Shown here: piece after piece, positions 57,270 through 64,000 of the stretch
Layout of the letters: every line of letters starts with the position of its first letter
Numbering within the stretch: position 1 is the first letter of the stretch
NCBI RefSeq assembly: GCF_001500025.1
Contig: NZ_LQIW01000001.1
Span: 248,001-312,000 of the forward strand
Length of the DNA stretch: 64,000 nt
Direction: 5' to 3'
DNA from: Mycobacterium sp. IS-1590
Lineage (GTDB): Bacteria > Actinomycetota > Actinomycetes > Mycobacteriales > Mycobacteriaceae
Made by a program: the position numbers and the translations under genes
The notes under the pieces: model-generated
Told to the model about the DNA's origin: nothing
Seen by the model: the letters and a program-made list of their open reading frames with translations, nothing else
The model's database searches: none

Positions 57270-58406
57270 ATGCGAGACATGGTTGAGCTCGGCATGGGCA
57301 GAACCGCCCGCCGCACCTACGAACTCGACGACGTCAACATCGTGCCGTCGCGGCGCACCCGGTCGTCCCAGGATGTGTCGACGGCCTGGCAACTGGACGC
57401 CTACCGGTTCGAGATCCCGGTGGTGGCCCATCCCACCGACGCGTTGGTGTCCCCGGAGTTCGCCATCGAGATCGGTCGGCTCGGCGGGCTCGGTGTGCTC
57501 AACGGCGAGGGGCTGATCGGTCGGCACGCGGACGTCGAAGCCAAGATCGCGCAGGTGATCGAGGCGGCCGAGAAGGAGCCCGAACCCTCCGCCGCGATCC
57601 GGCTGCTGCAGCAGTTCCACGCCGCCCCGCTGGACCCGGATCTGCTGGGCGCCTCCGTGGCGCGCATCCGCGAGGCCGGTGTGACGACGGCGGTGCGGGT
57701 CAGCCCGCAGAACGCCCGCGCGCTGACACCGACACTGCTCGCCGCGGGCATCGACCTGTTGGTCATCCAGGGCACGATCATCTCCGCCGAGCGGGTGGCG
57801 TCCAACGGGGAACCGCTGAACCTCAAGACCTTCATCTCCGAGCTCGACGTGCCCGTCGTCGCGGGCGGGGTCCTCGACCACCGCACCGCGCTGCACCTGA
57901 TGCGGACGGGCGCGGCCGGCGTCATCGTCGGCTACGGCTCGACCAGCGGTGTGACCACCAGCGACGAGGTGCTCGGGATCAGCGTCCCGATGGCCACCGC
58001 CATCGCCGACGCCGCCGCCGCGCGCCGCGAATACCTCGATGAGACCGGCGGACGCTACGTCCATGTCCTGGCCGACGGCGATATGCACACCTCCGGTGAT
58101 CTGGCGAAGGCCATCGCGTGCGGCGCCGATGCGGTGGTGCTCGGAACGCCGCTGGCCACGTCGGCCGAGGCGTTGGGCCAGGGCTGGTACTGGCCGGCCG
58201 CCGCCGCGCATCCGTCGCTGCCCCGCGGTGCGTTCCTGCAGGTCGCGATGGGCGAGCGCCCATCGCTGGAACAGGTGCTGACCGGGCCGTCCGATGATCC
58301 GTTCGGCTCGCTGAACCTGGTTGGCGGGCTGCGACGCTCGATGGCCAAGGCCGGTTACTGCGACCTCAAGGAATTCCAGAAGGTCGGTCTGACCGTCGGA
58401 AGCTGA
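57270..58406 (+). CDS. guaB3: IMP dehydrogenase family protein GuaB3
   Basis: A 378-residue GuaB-related protein (Rv3410c-like). It has the TIM barrel (YELDDVNIVPSRRTRSSQDV; VAGGVLDHRTALHLMRTGAAGVIVGYG; LADGDMHTSGDLAKAIACGADAVVLG) but no CBS domains, and the catalytic-loop segment reads GYGSTSGVTTSDEV without the Cys of true IMPDH. It is therefore probably not an IMPDH. GAGGAG precedes the ATG and it is co-transcribed with guaB2. Confidence 0.95.
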   Translation: MRDMVELGMGRTARRTYELDDVNIVPSRRTRSSQDVSTAWQLDAYRFEIPVVAHPTDALVSPEFAIEIGRLGGLGVLNGEGLIGRHADVEAKIAQVIEAAEKEPEPSAAIRLLQQFHAAPLDPDLLGASVARIREAGVTTAVRVSPQNARALTPTLLAAGIDLLVIQGTIISAERVASNGEPLNLKTFISELDVPVVAGGVLDHRTALHLMRTGAAGVIVGYGSTSGVTTSDEVLGISVPMATAIADAAAARREYLDETGGRYVHVLADGDMHTSGDLAKAIACGADAVVLGTPLATSAEALGQGWYWPAAAAHPSLPRGAFLQVAMGERPSLEQVLTGPSDDPFGSLNLVGGLRRSMAKAGYCDLKEFQKVGLTVGS

Positions 58407-58431
58407 GTTCTCAGCGCCTACGCTGGACGAG

Positions 58432-58638
58432 GTGTTCTTCTTCCTCTTCAGCTATGGCACCAAACAGAAGCATCTCGGTGCGGGAGAGGTTCGGGCCTGC
58501 CCACGCTGCCACAACACCACGCAGTGGTCGCGGGTCCGCGAGTTCAAGCAGTTCTCGCTGTTCTTCGTTCCGGTGGCGCGCTGGAACCGTCGTCAGTTCG
58601 AGGTGTGCGGCATCTGCGGCACCGCGGTCGCGATCTGA
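58432..58638 (+). CDS. small zinc-ribbon protein
   Basis: A 68-residue protein with two CxxC knuckles, CPRC near residue 23 and CGIC near residue 59, forming a zinc ribbon around a hydrophobic FSLFFVPVARWNRRQFEV strand pair. The GTG start is 25 nt after guaB3, so it may be the last gene of the guaB2 operon. The function is unknown. Confidence 0.85.
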   Translation: MFFFLFSYGTKQKHLGAGEVRACPRCHNTTQWSRVREFKQFSLFFVPVARWNRRQFEVCGICGTAVAI

Positions 58639-58650
58639 CCGTCGTGGAAA

Positions 58651-58666
58651 GTTACCCCTCGGTAAC
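58651..58666. promoter_or_regulatory. palindrome upstream of choD
   Basis: GTTACC-CCTC-GGTAAC, a perfect 6-bp-arm dyad ending 14 nt before the choD ATG, in the position of a promoter spacer. CATACT (58669-58674) could be a weak -10 for a leaderless mRNA. The palindrome differs from the KstR operator as I know it. Confidence 0.45.
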
Positions 58667-58680
58667 GCCATACTGGACGC

Positions 58681-60417
58681 ATGGAACCTGACTACGACGT
58701 CTTGGTGATCGGTTCGGGGTTCGGCGGCAGCGTCACTGCGCTGCGGCTCACCGAGAAGGGCTACCGGGTCGGGGTGCTCGAAGCCGGTAGGCGCTTCGCC
58801 GACGAGGACTTCGCCAAGACCTCGTGGAATCTGCGCAAGTTCCTGTGGGCGCCACAACTCGGGATGTACGGCATCCAGCGGATCCACCTGCTGCGCAACG
58901 TGATGATCCTGGCCGGAGCGGGTGTCGGAGGCGGCTCGCTGAACTACGCCAACACGCTGTATGTCCCGCCGGATCCGTTCTTCAACGACCCGCAGTGGAA
59001 GGACATCACCGACTGGCGCGCGGAGTTGATGCCGCACTACGACCAGGCGCAGCGCATGCTCGGCGTCGTCACCAACCCGACGTTCACCGACGCCGACCGC
59101 GTCGTCAAGGAGGTCGCCGAGGAAATGGGCGTGGGTGACACGTTCGTGCCGACACCCGTGGGTGTCTTCTTCGGCCCGGACGGCACGAAGGCACCCGGCG
59201 AAACCGTGCCCGACCCGTACTTCGGCGGTGCCGGACCGGCACGCAAGGGATGCATCGAGGTCGGCGAATGCATGACCGGCTGCCGTCACAACGCCAAGAA
59301 CACACTGGTCAAGAACTACCTCTACCTGGCCGAGAAGTTCGGGACGACGATCCACCCGATGACCACGGTCACCGGGTTCGAGCAGCGCCCCGACGGGCTG
59401 TGGAATGTGCACACCGTCCGGACCGGTCGCTGGGTCCGCAAGCAGAAGCGCACCTTCACCGCATCGCACGTGGTGCTGGCGGCCGGCACGTGGGGCACCC
59501 AGCGGTTGCTGTTCAAGATGCGCGACAAGGGCAAGCTGCCCAACCTGTCCGACAAGCTCGGTGTGCTGACCCGCACCAACTCCGAATCCATCGTCGGCGC
59601 AGGACGTTTCGAGGTCTCCGACGACCTGAACCTGACGCACGGTGTGGCGATCACATCGTCGATCCACCCCACCCCGGACACTCACATCGAGCCCGTGCGC
59701 TACGGCAAGGGCTCCAACGCCATGGGCCTGTTGCAGACGTTGATGACCGACGGCCACGGGCCGGAAGGCACCGACACGCCGCGGTGGAAACAGCTGTTCA
59801 TCAACGGCCGCAAGGATCCCCGCGGCACGCTGCGGCTGCTCAACGTCCGCCGTTGGAGTGAACGCACGTTGATCGCGTTGGTCATGCAGCACTTGGACAA
59901 TTCGATCACCACGTTCACCAAGAGGAACAAGTTCGGGATCAGGCGCTATTTGAGCAAACAAGGGCACGGGGCGCCCAACCCCACGTGGATCCCGGTCGGC
60001 AATCAGGTCACCCGCCGAATCGCCGAGAAGATCGACGGCGTCGCGGGCGGCACCTGGGGTGAGTTGTTCAACATCCCCCTCACCGCGCACTTCCTCGGCG
60101 GCGCCGCCATCGGCGACGACCCGCAGCACGGCGTCATCGACCCGTATCACCGGGTGTACGGCTATCCGACGCTCTCGGTGCACGACGGTGCGTCGATCTC
60201 GGCGAATCTCGGTGTCAATCCATCACTTTCGATCACCGCTCAGGCCGAGCGCGCGGCGTCGCTGTGGCCGAACAAGGGTGAGCAGGACCTGCGGCCGGAG
60301 CAGGGGCAGCCGTATCGGCGGCTGGCGCCCGTCGCGCCGCAGAACCCGGTCGTTCCGGACCACGCACCGGCGGCGCTGCGCTGGTTGCCGATCCAACCGG
60401 TCACCTCGGCCGGTTGA
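58681..60417 (+). CDS. choD: GMC-family oxidoreductase ChoD (putative cholesterol oxidase)
   Basis: A 578-residue flavoprotein. The FAD-binding Rossmann motif is LVIGSGFGGSVTALRL at residues 6-21. The rest is typical of mycobacterial ChoD (AGAGVGGGSLNYANTLYVPP; CMTGCRHNAKNTLVKNYL; LAAGTWGTQRLLFKMR; NPSLSITAQAERAASLWP). Here the cysteine cluster of the M. tuberculosis protein is reduced (IEVGECMTGC). ChoD is named cholesterol oxidase, but a physiological role in sterol breakdown is debated. It stands 42 nt after the zinc-ribbon gene behind a palindrome. Confidence 0.93.
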   Translation: MEPDYDVLVIGSGFGGSVTALRLTEKGYRVGVLEAGRRFADEDFAKTSWNLRKFLWAPQLGMYGIQRIHLLRNVMILAGAGVGGGSLNYANTLYVPPDPFFNDPQWKDITDWRAELMPHYDQAQRMLGVVTNPTFTDADRVVKEVAEEMGVGDTFVPTPVGVFFGPDGTKAPGETVPDPYFGGAGPARKGCIEVGECMTGCRHNAKNTLVKNYLYLAEKFGTTIHPMTTVTGFEQRPDGLWNVHTVRTGRWVRKQKRTFTASHVVLAAGTWGTQRLLFKMRDKGKLPNLSDKLGVLTRTNSESIVGAGRFEVSDDLNLTHGVAITSSIHPTPDTHIEPVRYGKGSNAMGLLQTLMTDGHGPEGTDTPRWKQLFINGRKDPRGTLRLLNVRRWSERTLIALVMQHLDNSITTFTKRNKFGIRRYLSKQGHGAPNPTWIPVGNQVTRRIAEKIDGVAGGTWGELFNIPLTAHFLGGAAIGDDPQHGVIDPYHRVYGYPTLSVHDGASISANLGVNPSLSITAQAERAASLWPNKGEQDLRPEQGQPYRRLAPVAPQNPVVPDHAPAALRWLPIQPVTSAG

Positions 60418-60446
60418 GGTTTCGGCGATTCGGGTAACTGACGCAG

Positions 60447-61106
60447 ATGCGGACCGCTTATCAAGAGCAGCTGGCCGCACTGAGTGCCCAGCTCGGCGAG
60501 ATGTGCGGGCTGGCGGTCAGCGCGCTTGAGCGCGCCACGCAGGCCCTGCTCGAGGCTGACCTCTCGCTCGCCGAGCAGGTCATCGCCGACCACGAACACA
60601 TCATCGCGCTCAACCGGCGGGCCGAGGAGGCGGCGCTGCGGATCCTCGCGCTGCAACAGCCCGTGGCAAGTGACCTGCGCACGGTCGTCGGCTCCATCCA
60701 CATCGCCGCGGACATCGACAGGATGGGCGCTTTGGCGGCGCACGTGGCAGGCATCTCCCGGTTGCGCCACCCCGATTGCGCGTTACCGTCCGACGTCCGC
60801 GCGAGCTTCGCCGAGATGGGTGCGCGCGCGGTCCAGCTGGCGAAGACCGCACAGGAGGTGCTGCTGTCGCGTGATCCCGACAAGGCGGCGCGGCTGCGCG
60901 ACGAGGATGATGCCGTCGACGCCGAGCACCGGCACCTGTTCACCCTGCTGATCGACCACAAGTGGCAGGACGGGGTGTGTTCGGCCGTCGACGTCGCGCT
61001 GCTCGGGCGCTACTACGAACGGTTCGCCGACCACGCCGTCGAGATCGGCAAGCGCGTGGTCTTCGAGGCGACCGGCGGTCTGCCCGGCCACAAGCAGATG
61101 GCCTGA
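60447..61106 (+). CDS. phoU: phosphate signalling protein PhoU
   Basis: A 219-residue protein of two three-helix PhoU repeats (about 10-105 and 115-210), each with a metal-ligand E/DxxxD-type motif ([28 protein letters not shown]). PhoU links the Pst phosphate transporter to the SenX3-RegX3 two-component system and to persistence in mycobacteria. No pst genes are adjacent. Mycobacteria usually have two copies (PhoY1/PhoY2); which one this is cannot be said from sequence alone. Confidence 0.93.
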   Translation: MRTAYQEQLAALSAQLGEMCGLAVSALERATQALLEADLSLAEQVIADHEHIIALNRRAEEAALRILALQQPVASDLRTVVGSIHIAADIDRMGALAAHVAGISRLRHPDCALPSDVRASFAEMGARAVQLAKTAQEVLLSRDPDKAARLRDEDDAVDAEHRHLFTLLIDHKWQDGVCSAVDVALLGRYYERFADHAVEIGKRVVFEATGGLPGHKQMA

Positions 61107-61115
61107 CGTCTCCGG

Positions 61116-63473
61116 CTAGGTCGGGCGTCGGCGCACCGGCTCCCGGCCCGGCGGTTGGGCAGGAGTCGGCAGCAGCGGCTTGCACCAGCGAACCGGCACG
61201 GTGGTCGGCTCCCGCGCCGTGAGCTGAAGATCCTCTCCACCATGGCGGATCAGCAGCTCACCTTCCGGGCCGTCGCGCAGCGTGTAGGTGACGTCGTCGT
61301 GATCGGCATCGACGGTGAGGCGGAAGTTCCTCCACCGCAACCGGAATCGCAGTCGAGAGATCCCGTCGGGAAGCCGGGGGTTGAGCTCGAGTACCCCTTC
61401 GTCGTCTCGTAGCCCGCCGAATCCCGCCACCATCGCCGCCCACGCCCCGCCGAGCGATGCCATGTGTAGGCCGTCGCGGGTGTTGTGGTGGAGATCGCGC
61501 AGGTCGATCATCGCCGCCTCGTAGGCGTAGTCGTGGGCGAGTTCGAGATGACCGACGTCGGCACACATCACCGCCTGTGTACACGCCGAAAGAGACGAAT
61601 CGCGGGTGGTGCGTCGTTCGTAGTAGTCGACGTTGCGGGCCTTCTGTTCGGCGGTGAACGCGTGGCCCTGCCAGTGCATCGCCAACACCAGGTCCGCCTG
61701 TTTGATCACCTGCGCCGGATAGAGCCGAACATACGGTTCGTGCATCAGCAGTGGGTAAACCGTGTTGGCGTTGAAATCCCACTCGCGCAGCGTCGTGAAA
61801 CCGTCACATTGCGGGTGCACACCCAGCTCCTCGTCGAACGGGATGTGGGCGGCGTCGGCGGCGTGACGCCACGCGGCCATCTCCTCGGTGGAGACGCCGG
61901 CCGCCTGGGCGGCGTCGACATTGCGGCCGCATGCGTCGGCGGCTGCCCGGAGGTTGGCGGCCGCCATCAGGTTCGTGAACACGTTGTCCCGCACGATGGC
62001 GGTGTACTCGTCGGGACCCGTCACGCCGTCGACGTGCCACACCCCGTGACGATCGTGGTGACCGAGCGATGCCCACAGCCGCGCGGTCTCGATGAGCACC
62101 CGCAGCCCGCACTCCTCTTCCAAGGAATGGTCGCCCGTGACAATGCGGTAGCGCTCGAACGCCATCGCGATGGTGGCACTGACGTGGAAGGCCGCGGTGC
62201 CAGCCGGCCAGTAAGCCGAGCACTCCTCACCGCGGATGGTGCGCCATGGGTAGGCGGCACCGTCGAGGTCCAACAGCGTCGCCCGCTCCTTGGCCTGCGG
62301 GAGAATCGAAGCGCGCCAACGCAATGCGTCGGCCGCAGCCGACGGGTGGGTGTAAGTCAGCACCGGCAGGACGAAACCCTCGGTGTCCCAGAAGGCGTGG
62401 CCGTCATAGCCCGTCCCGGTCAGGCCCTTGCCGGGAATCGCGCGACGCTCGGCGCGCGCGCTGGCCTGCAGGACGTGGAAGAGGGCGAACCGTACCGCCT
62501 GCTGACAGTCGGGGTCCCCCTCGACCTCGACGTCCGCACCGTCCCAGAAGTCGTCGAGGTAGTCCCGCTGGGCGTCGAGCAGCCCCTGCCAGCCGGTGTA
62601 GCGGGCACTGCTGAGCGCGGCCGCCGCCTGGTCGCGCAACGCCGGGCGCGACCGCAGACTGGACCACCCGTAGGCGAGGTACTTGACGATGCGCAGGCGT
62701 TGTCCGGGACGCAGGCCGCAGATGACCGTCGTGTTGGCCCAATCCTGGCCCGCGCCGGTGTCCACCTCGACCCGACCGGGAACCTCGATGTCGTGGTCCA
62801 TGGCCGCGGCCATCATCAGGTTGCTCGCACGGGTGCGGTGCAGCAGGATCGCGCCGTGTTCGGAGTGTTCGTGCTGCACCGGCTCCAGCGGTCGTTCCAG
62901 GACGGCCGATACCCGCGGATCATTGGTCGACGGCGGCAACTCCTCGTTGGCCACAAGTTCCGATTGCACCGTGACGCGGGCGAATTCGTCCTGTGCCTCG
63001 ACGATGTACTCGATGGCCGCGACACTGCGCTGGGTAAGCGAAACGATCCGCGTGGAAGCGACTTTGATCTTCTTGCCCGCCGGAGAACGCCAGCACGCGG
63101 TGCGAGTGAGCGTGCCGGCCCGAAAATCCAGAATGCGTTCGTGATCGAGCAGCTCCCCGTAACGCACGTCGAATGGTTCGTCGTCGACCAGCAGGCGCAT
63201 CAATTTGCCGTTGGTGACGTTGACGACCGTCTGTCCGTCCTCGGGCCAGCCGTATCCCGCCTCGGCGTACGGAAGGGGACGAACCTCGTAGAACGAATTG
63301 AGGTAGGTGCCGGGCAATGCGTGCGGTTCGCCTTCGTCGAGATTTCCGCGCATGCCGATGTGGCCGTTGGACAACGCGAACACCGACTCCGACTGGGCCA
63401 GGACGCTGAGGTCGAGCGATCTCTCGCGGACCTGCCACGGCTCCACGGGGTAGATGTCGTCGTGCAGGCTCAT
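61116..63473 (-). CDS. glycoside hydrolase family 65 disaccharide phosphorylase
   Basis: A 785-residue GH65 protein (Rv3401-like). The N-terminal beta-sandwich covers about 1-270 ([32 protein letters not shown] in parts), the (alpha/alpha)6 barrel about 320-690, and a C-terminal beta cap follows. The catalytic acid is the Glu in [17 protein letters not shown], and [15 protein letters not shown] contributes the sugar site. Family members phosphorolyse maltose, trehalose or kojibiose to beta-glucose-1-P. The ATGA overlap with the upstream HAD gene, a beta-phosphoglucomutase type, supports that pathway. Confidence 0.93.
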   Translation of the reverse strand: MSLHDDIYPVEPWQVRERSLDLSVLAQSESVFALSNGHIGMRGNLDEGEPHALPGTYLNSFYEVRPLPYAEAGYGWPEDGQTVVNVTNGKLMRLLVDDEPFDVRYGELLDHERILDFRAGTLTRTACWRSPAGKKIKVASTRIVSLTQRSVAAIEYIVEAQDEFARVTVQSELVANEELPPSTNDPRVSAVLERPLEPVQHEHSEHGAILLHRTRASNLMMAAAMDHDIEVPGRVEVDTGAGQDWANTTVICGLRPGQRLRIVKYLAYGWSSLRSRPALRDQAAAALSSARYTGWQGLLDAQRDYLDDFWDGADVEVEGDPDCQQAVRFALFHVLQASARAERRAIPGKGLTGTGYDGHAFWDTEGFVLPVLTYTHPSAAADALRWRASILPQAKERATLLDLDGAAYPWRTIRGEECSAYWPAGTAAFHVSATIAMAFERYRIVTGDHSLEEECGLRVLIETARLWASLGHHDRHGVWHVDGVTGPDEYTAIVRDNVFTNLMAAANLRAAADACGRNVDAAQAAGVSTEEMAAWRHAADAAHIPFDEELGVHPQCDGFTTLREWDFNANTVYPLLMHEPYVRLYPAQVIKQADLVLAMHWQGHAFTAEQKARNVDYYERRTTRDSSLSACTQAVMCADVGHLELAHDYAYEAAMIDLRDLHHNTRDGLHMASLGGAWAAMVAGFGGLRDDEGVLELNPRLPDGISRLRFRLRWRNFRLTVDADHDDVTYTLRDGPEGELLIRHGGEDLQLTAREPTTVPVRWCKPLLPTPAQPPGREPVRRRPT

Positions 63474-64000
63474 GAGAGCAGCTCCGCGAGATCGGACACC
63501 ACGATGTCAGCCCCGTTGCGCCGCAACGCTTCCGCCTGGCCGACCCGGTCGACACCGACCACCACGCCGAAGCGTCCGGCCCGTCCCGCGGCCACCCCGG
63601 AGAGTGCGTCTTCGAACACGGCCCCGTGCTCGGGTTCGACGCCGAGAAGTTCCGCCGCGCGCAGGAACGAATCGGGCGCGGGCTTACCCGCGATGTTCTC
63701 CTCGCGTAACACGACACCGTCCACGCGATATTGGACGAACTGGGCAAGCCCGGTCAGCTCGAGCACCTCGCGGGTGTTGGCGCTCGACGACACGACCGCG
63801 ATGCCCAACTGCGCGGCGGCCGTCGCTTCGAGATAGCGGCGCGAGTCCTCGAACACCTCCACGCCGTCGGTCCGCAGGATCTCTTGGAACATCTCGTTCT
63901 TCGCGGTGCCGAGACCGTGGACGGTCTCGGTCGTCTCAGGGTCGTCGGGATCGCCCTCGGGCAACTCGATGTGCCGACTCGACAGAAACGACCGCACCCC
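63470..64000 (-). CDS. beta-phosphoglucomutase-like HAD hydrolase, partial (5' end outside window)
   Basis: About 177 C-terminal codons of a HAD-superfamily protein. HAD motif II is AVVSSSANT, motif III lysine is in [10 protein letters not shown], and motif IV is [22 protein letters not shown] is in the cap region typical of beta-phosphoglucomutases. The N-terminal DxD motif lies beyond the right edge. Overlap with the GH65 start by 4 nt indicates an operon in which beta-glucose-1-P released by the phosphorylase becomes glucose-6-P (Rv3400-Rv3401 arrangement). Confidence 0.9.
   Translation of the reverse strand, partial: GVRSFLSSRHIELPEGDPDDPETTETVHGLGTAKNEMFQEILRTDGVEVFEDSRRYLEATAAAQLGIAVVSSSANTREVLELTGLAQFVQYRVDGVVLREENIAGKPAPDSFLRAAELLGVEPEHGAVFEDALSGVAAGRAGRFGVVVGVDRVGQAEALRRNGADIVVSDLAELLS

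Noticed and set aside
61485..63836. 783-codon plus-strand frame opposite GH65
   Set aside because: Shadow of a conserved GH65 gene; no motif of its own.

Overview
The window is chromosomal DNA of a fast-growing mycobacterium (Mycolicibacterium-like). The basis is high GC, frequent GTG starts, a complete ESX-4 type VII secretion locus, GroEL1 with a histidine-rich tail, WhiB3, SigD/RsdA, ChoD, and F420-type LLM oxidoreductases. Gene order from truA to the GH65/HAD pair follows, as I recall it, the M. tuberculosis block Rv3455c to Rv3400. Differences are an extra cutinase, a transporter/regulator pair, several hydrolase and oxidoreductase genes, and a class I DAHP synthase. No rRNA, tRNA, CRISPR array, insertion sequence or prophage was seen.

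Layout. 1-4.5 kb: minus-strand run of a response regulator/flavoprotein fusion, a cNMP-binding histidine kinase and two F420 LLM oxidoreductases. 4.7-6 kb: an alpha/beta hydrolase. 6.2-10.8 kb: infA-rpmJ-rpsM-rpsK-rpsD-rpoA-rplQ-truA. 10.8-13 kb: three tandem secreted cutinases. 13-14.7 kb: DMT transporter and divergent CGNR regulator. 14.7-24.5 kb: ESX-4 (eccB4, mycP4, eccD4, eccC4, Rv3446c-like, esxU, esxT). 24.5-26 kb: excalibur protein, then rplM-rpsI. 26.3-30.3 kb: a secreted orphan, glmM and two T7SS-substrate-like genes. 30.3-34.4 kb: two small ORFs, a DEAD-box helicase, an LLM oxidoreductase and a hydrolase-like protein. 34.4-39.2 kb: glmS, nnr, gadB. 39.2-41.6 kb: PucR regulator, HSL-type esterase, cupin. 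41.7-46.5 kb: alr, hydrolase, tsaE-tsaB-rimI-tsaD, tightly overlapping. 46.5-48.7 kb: CIRCE-controlled groES-groEL1. 48.9-51.9 kb: secreted protein, cupin/LysR divergent pair, aromatic leader peptide and class I DAHP synthase. 51.9-55.5 kb: whiB3, Rv3415c-like, sigD-rsdA, DUF5319. 55.7-61.1 kb: guaB2-guaB3, zinc ribbon, choD, phoU. 61.1-64 kb: GH65 phosphorylase and a partial beta-phosphoglucomutase-like HAD.

Functional themes are translation and transcription core genes, cell-wall precursor supply (glmS, glmM, alr), secretion (ESX-4 with cutinases and WXG/EspC-like proteins nearby), tRNA t6A synthesis, chaperones and redox/stress regulation. The most interesting signal is upstream of the DAHP synthase. 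There a probably leaderless 24-codon ORF carries Tyr-Trp-Arg-Phe codons inside a 16-bp hairpin, and that hairpin competes with a downstream pairing. This is the architecture of ribosome-mediated attenuation. Other points of note are a thioredoxin-reductase-like output domain that has lost its CxxC, a terminator-like hairpin inside the 5' end of truA, competing RNA structures between groES and groEL1, and several palindromes in promoter positions.
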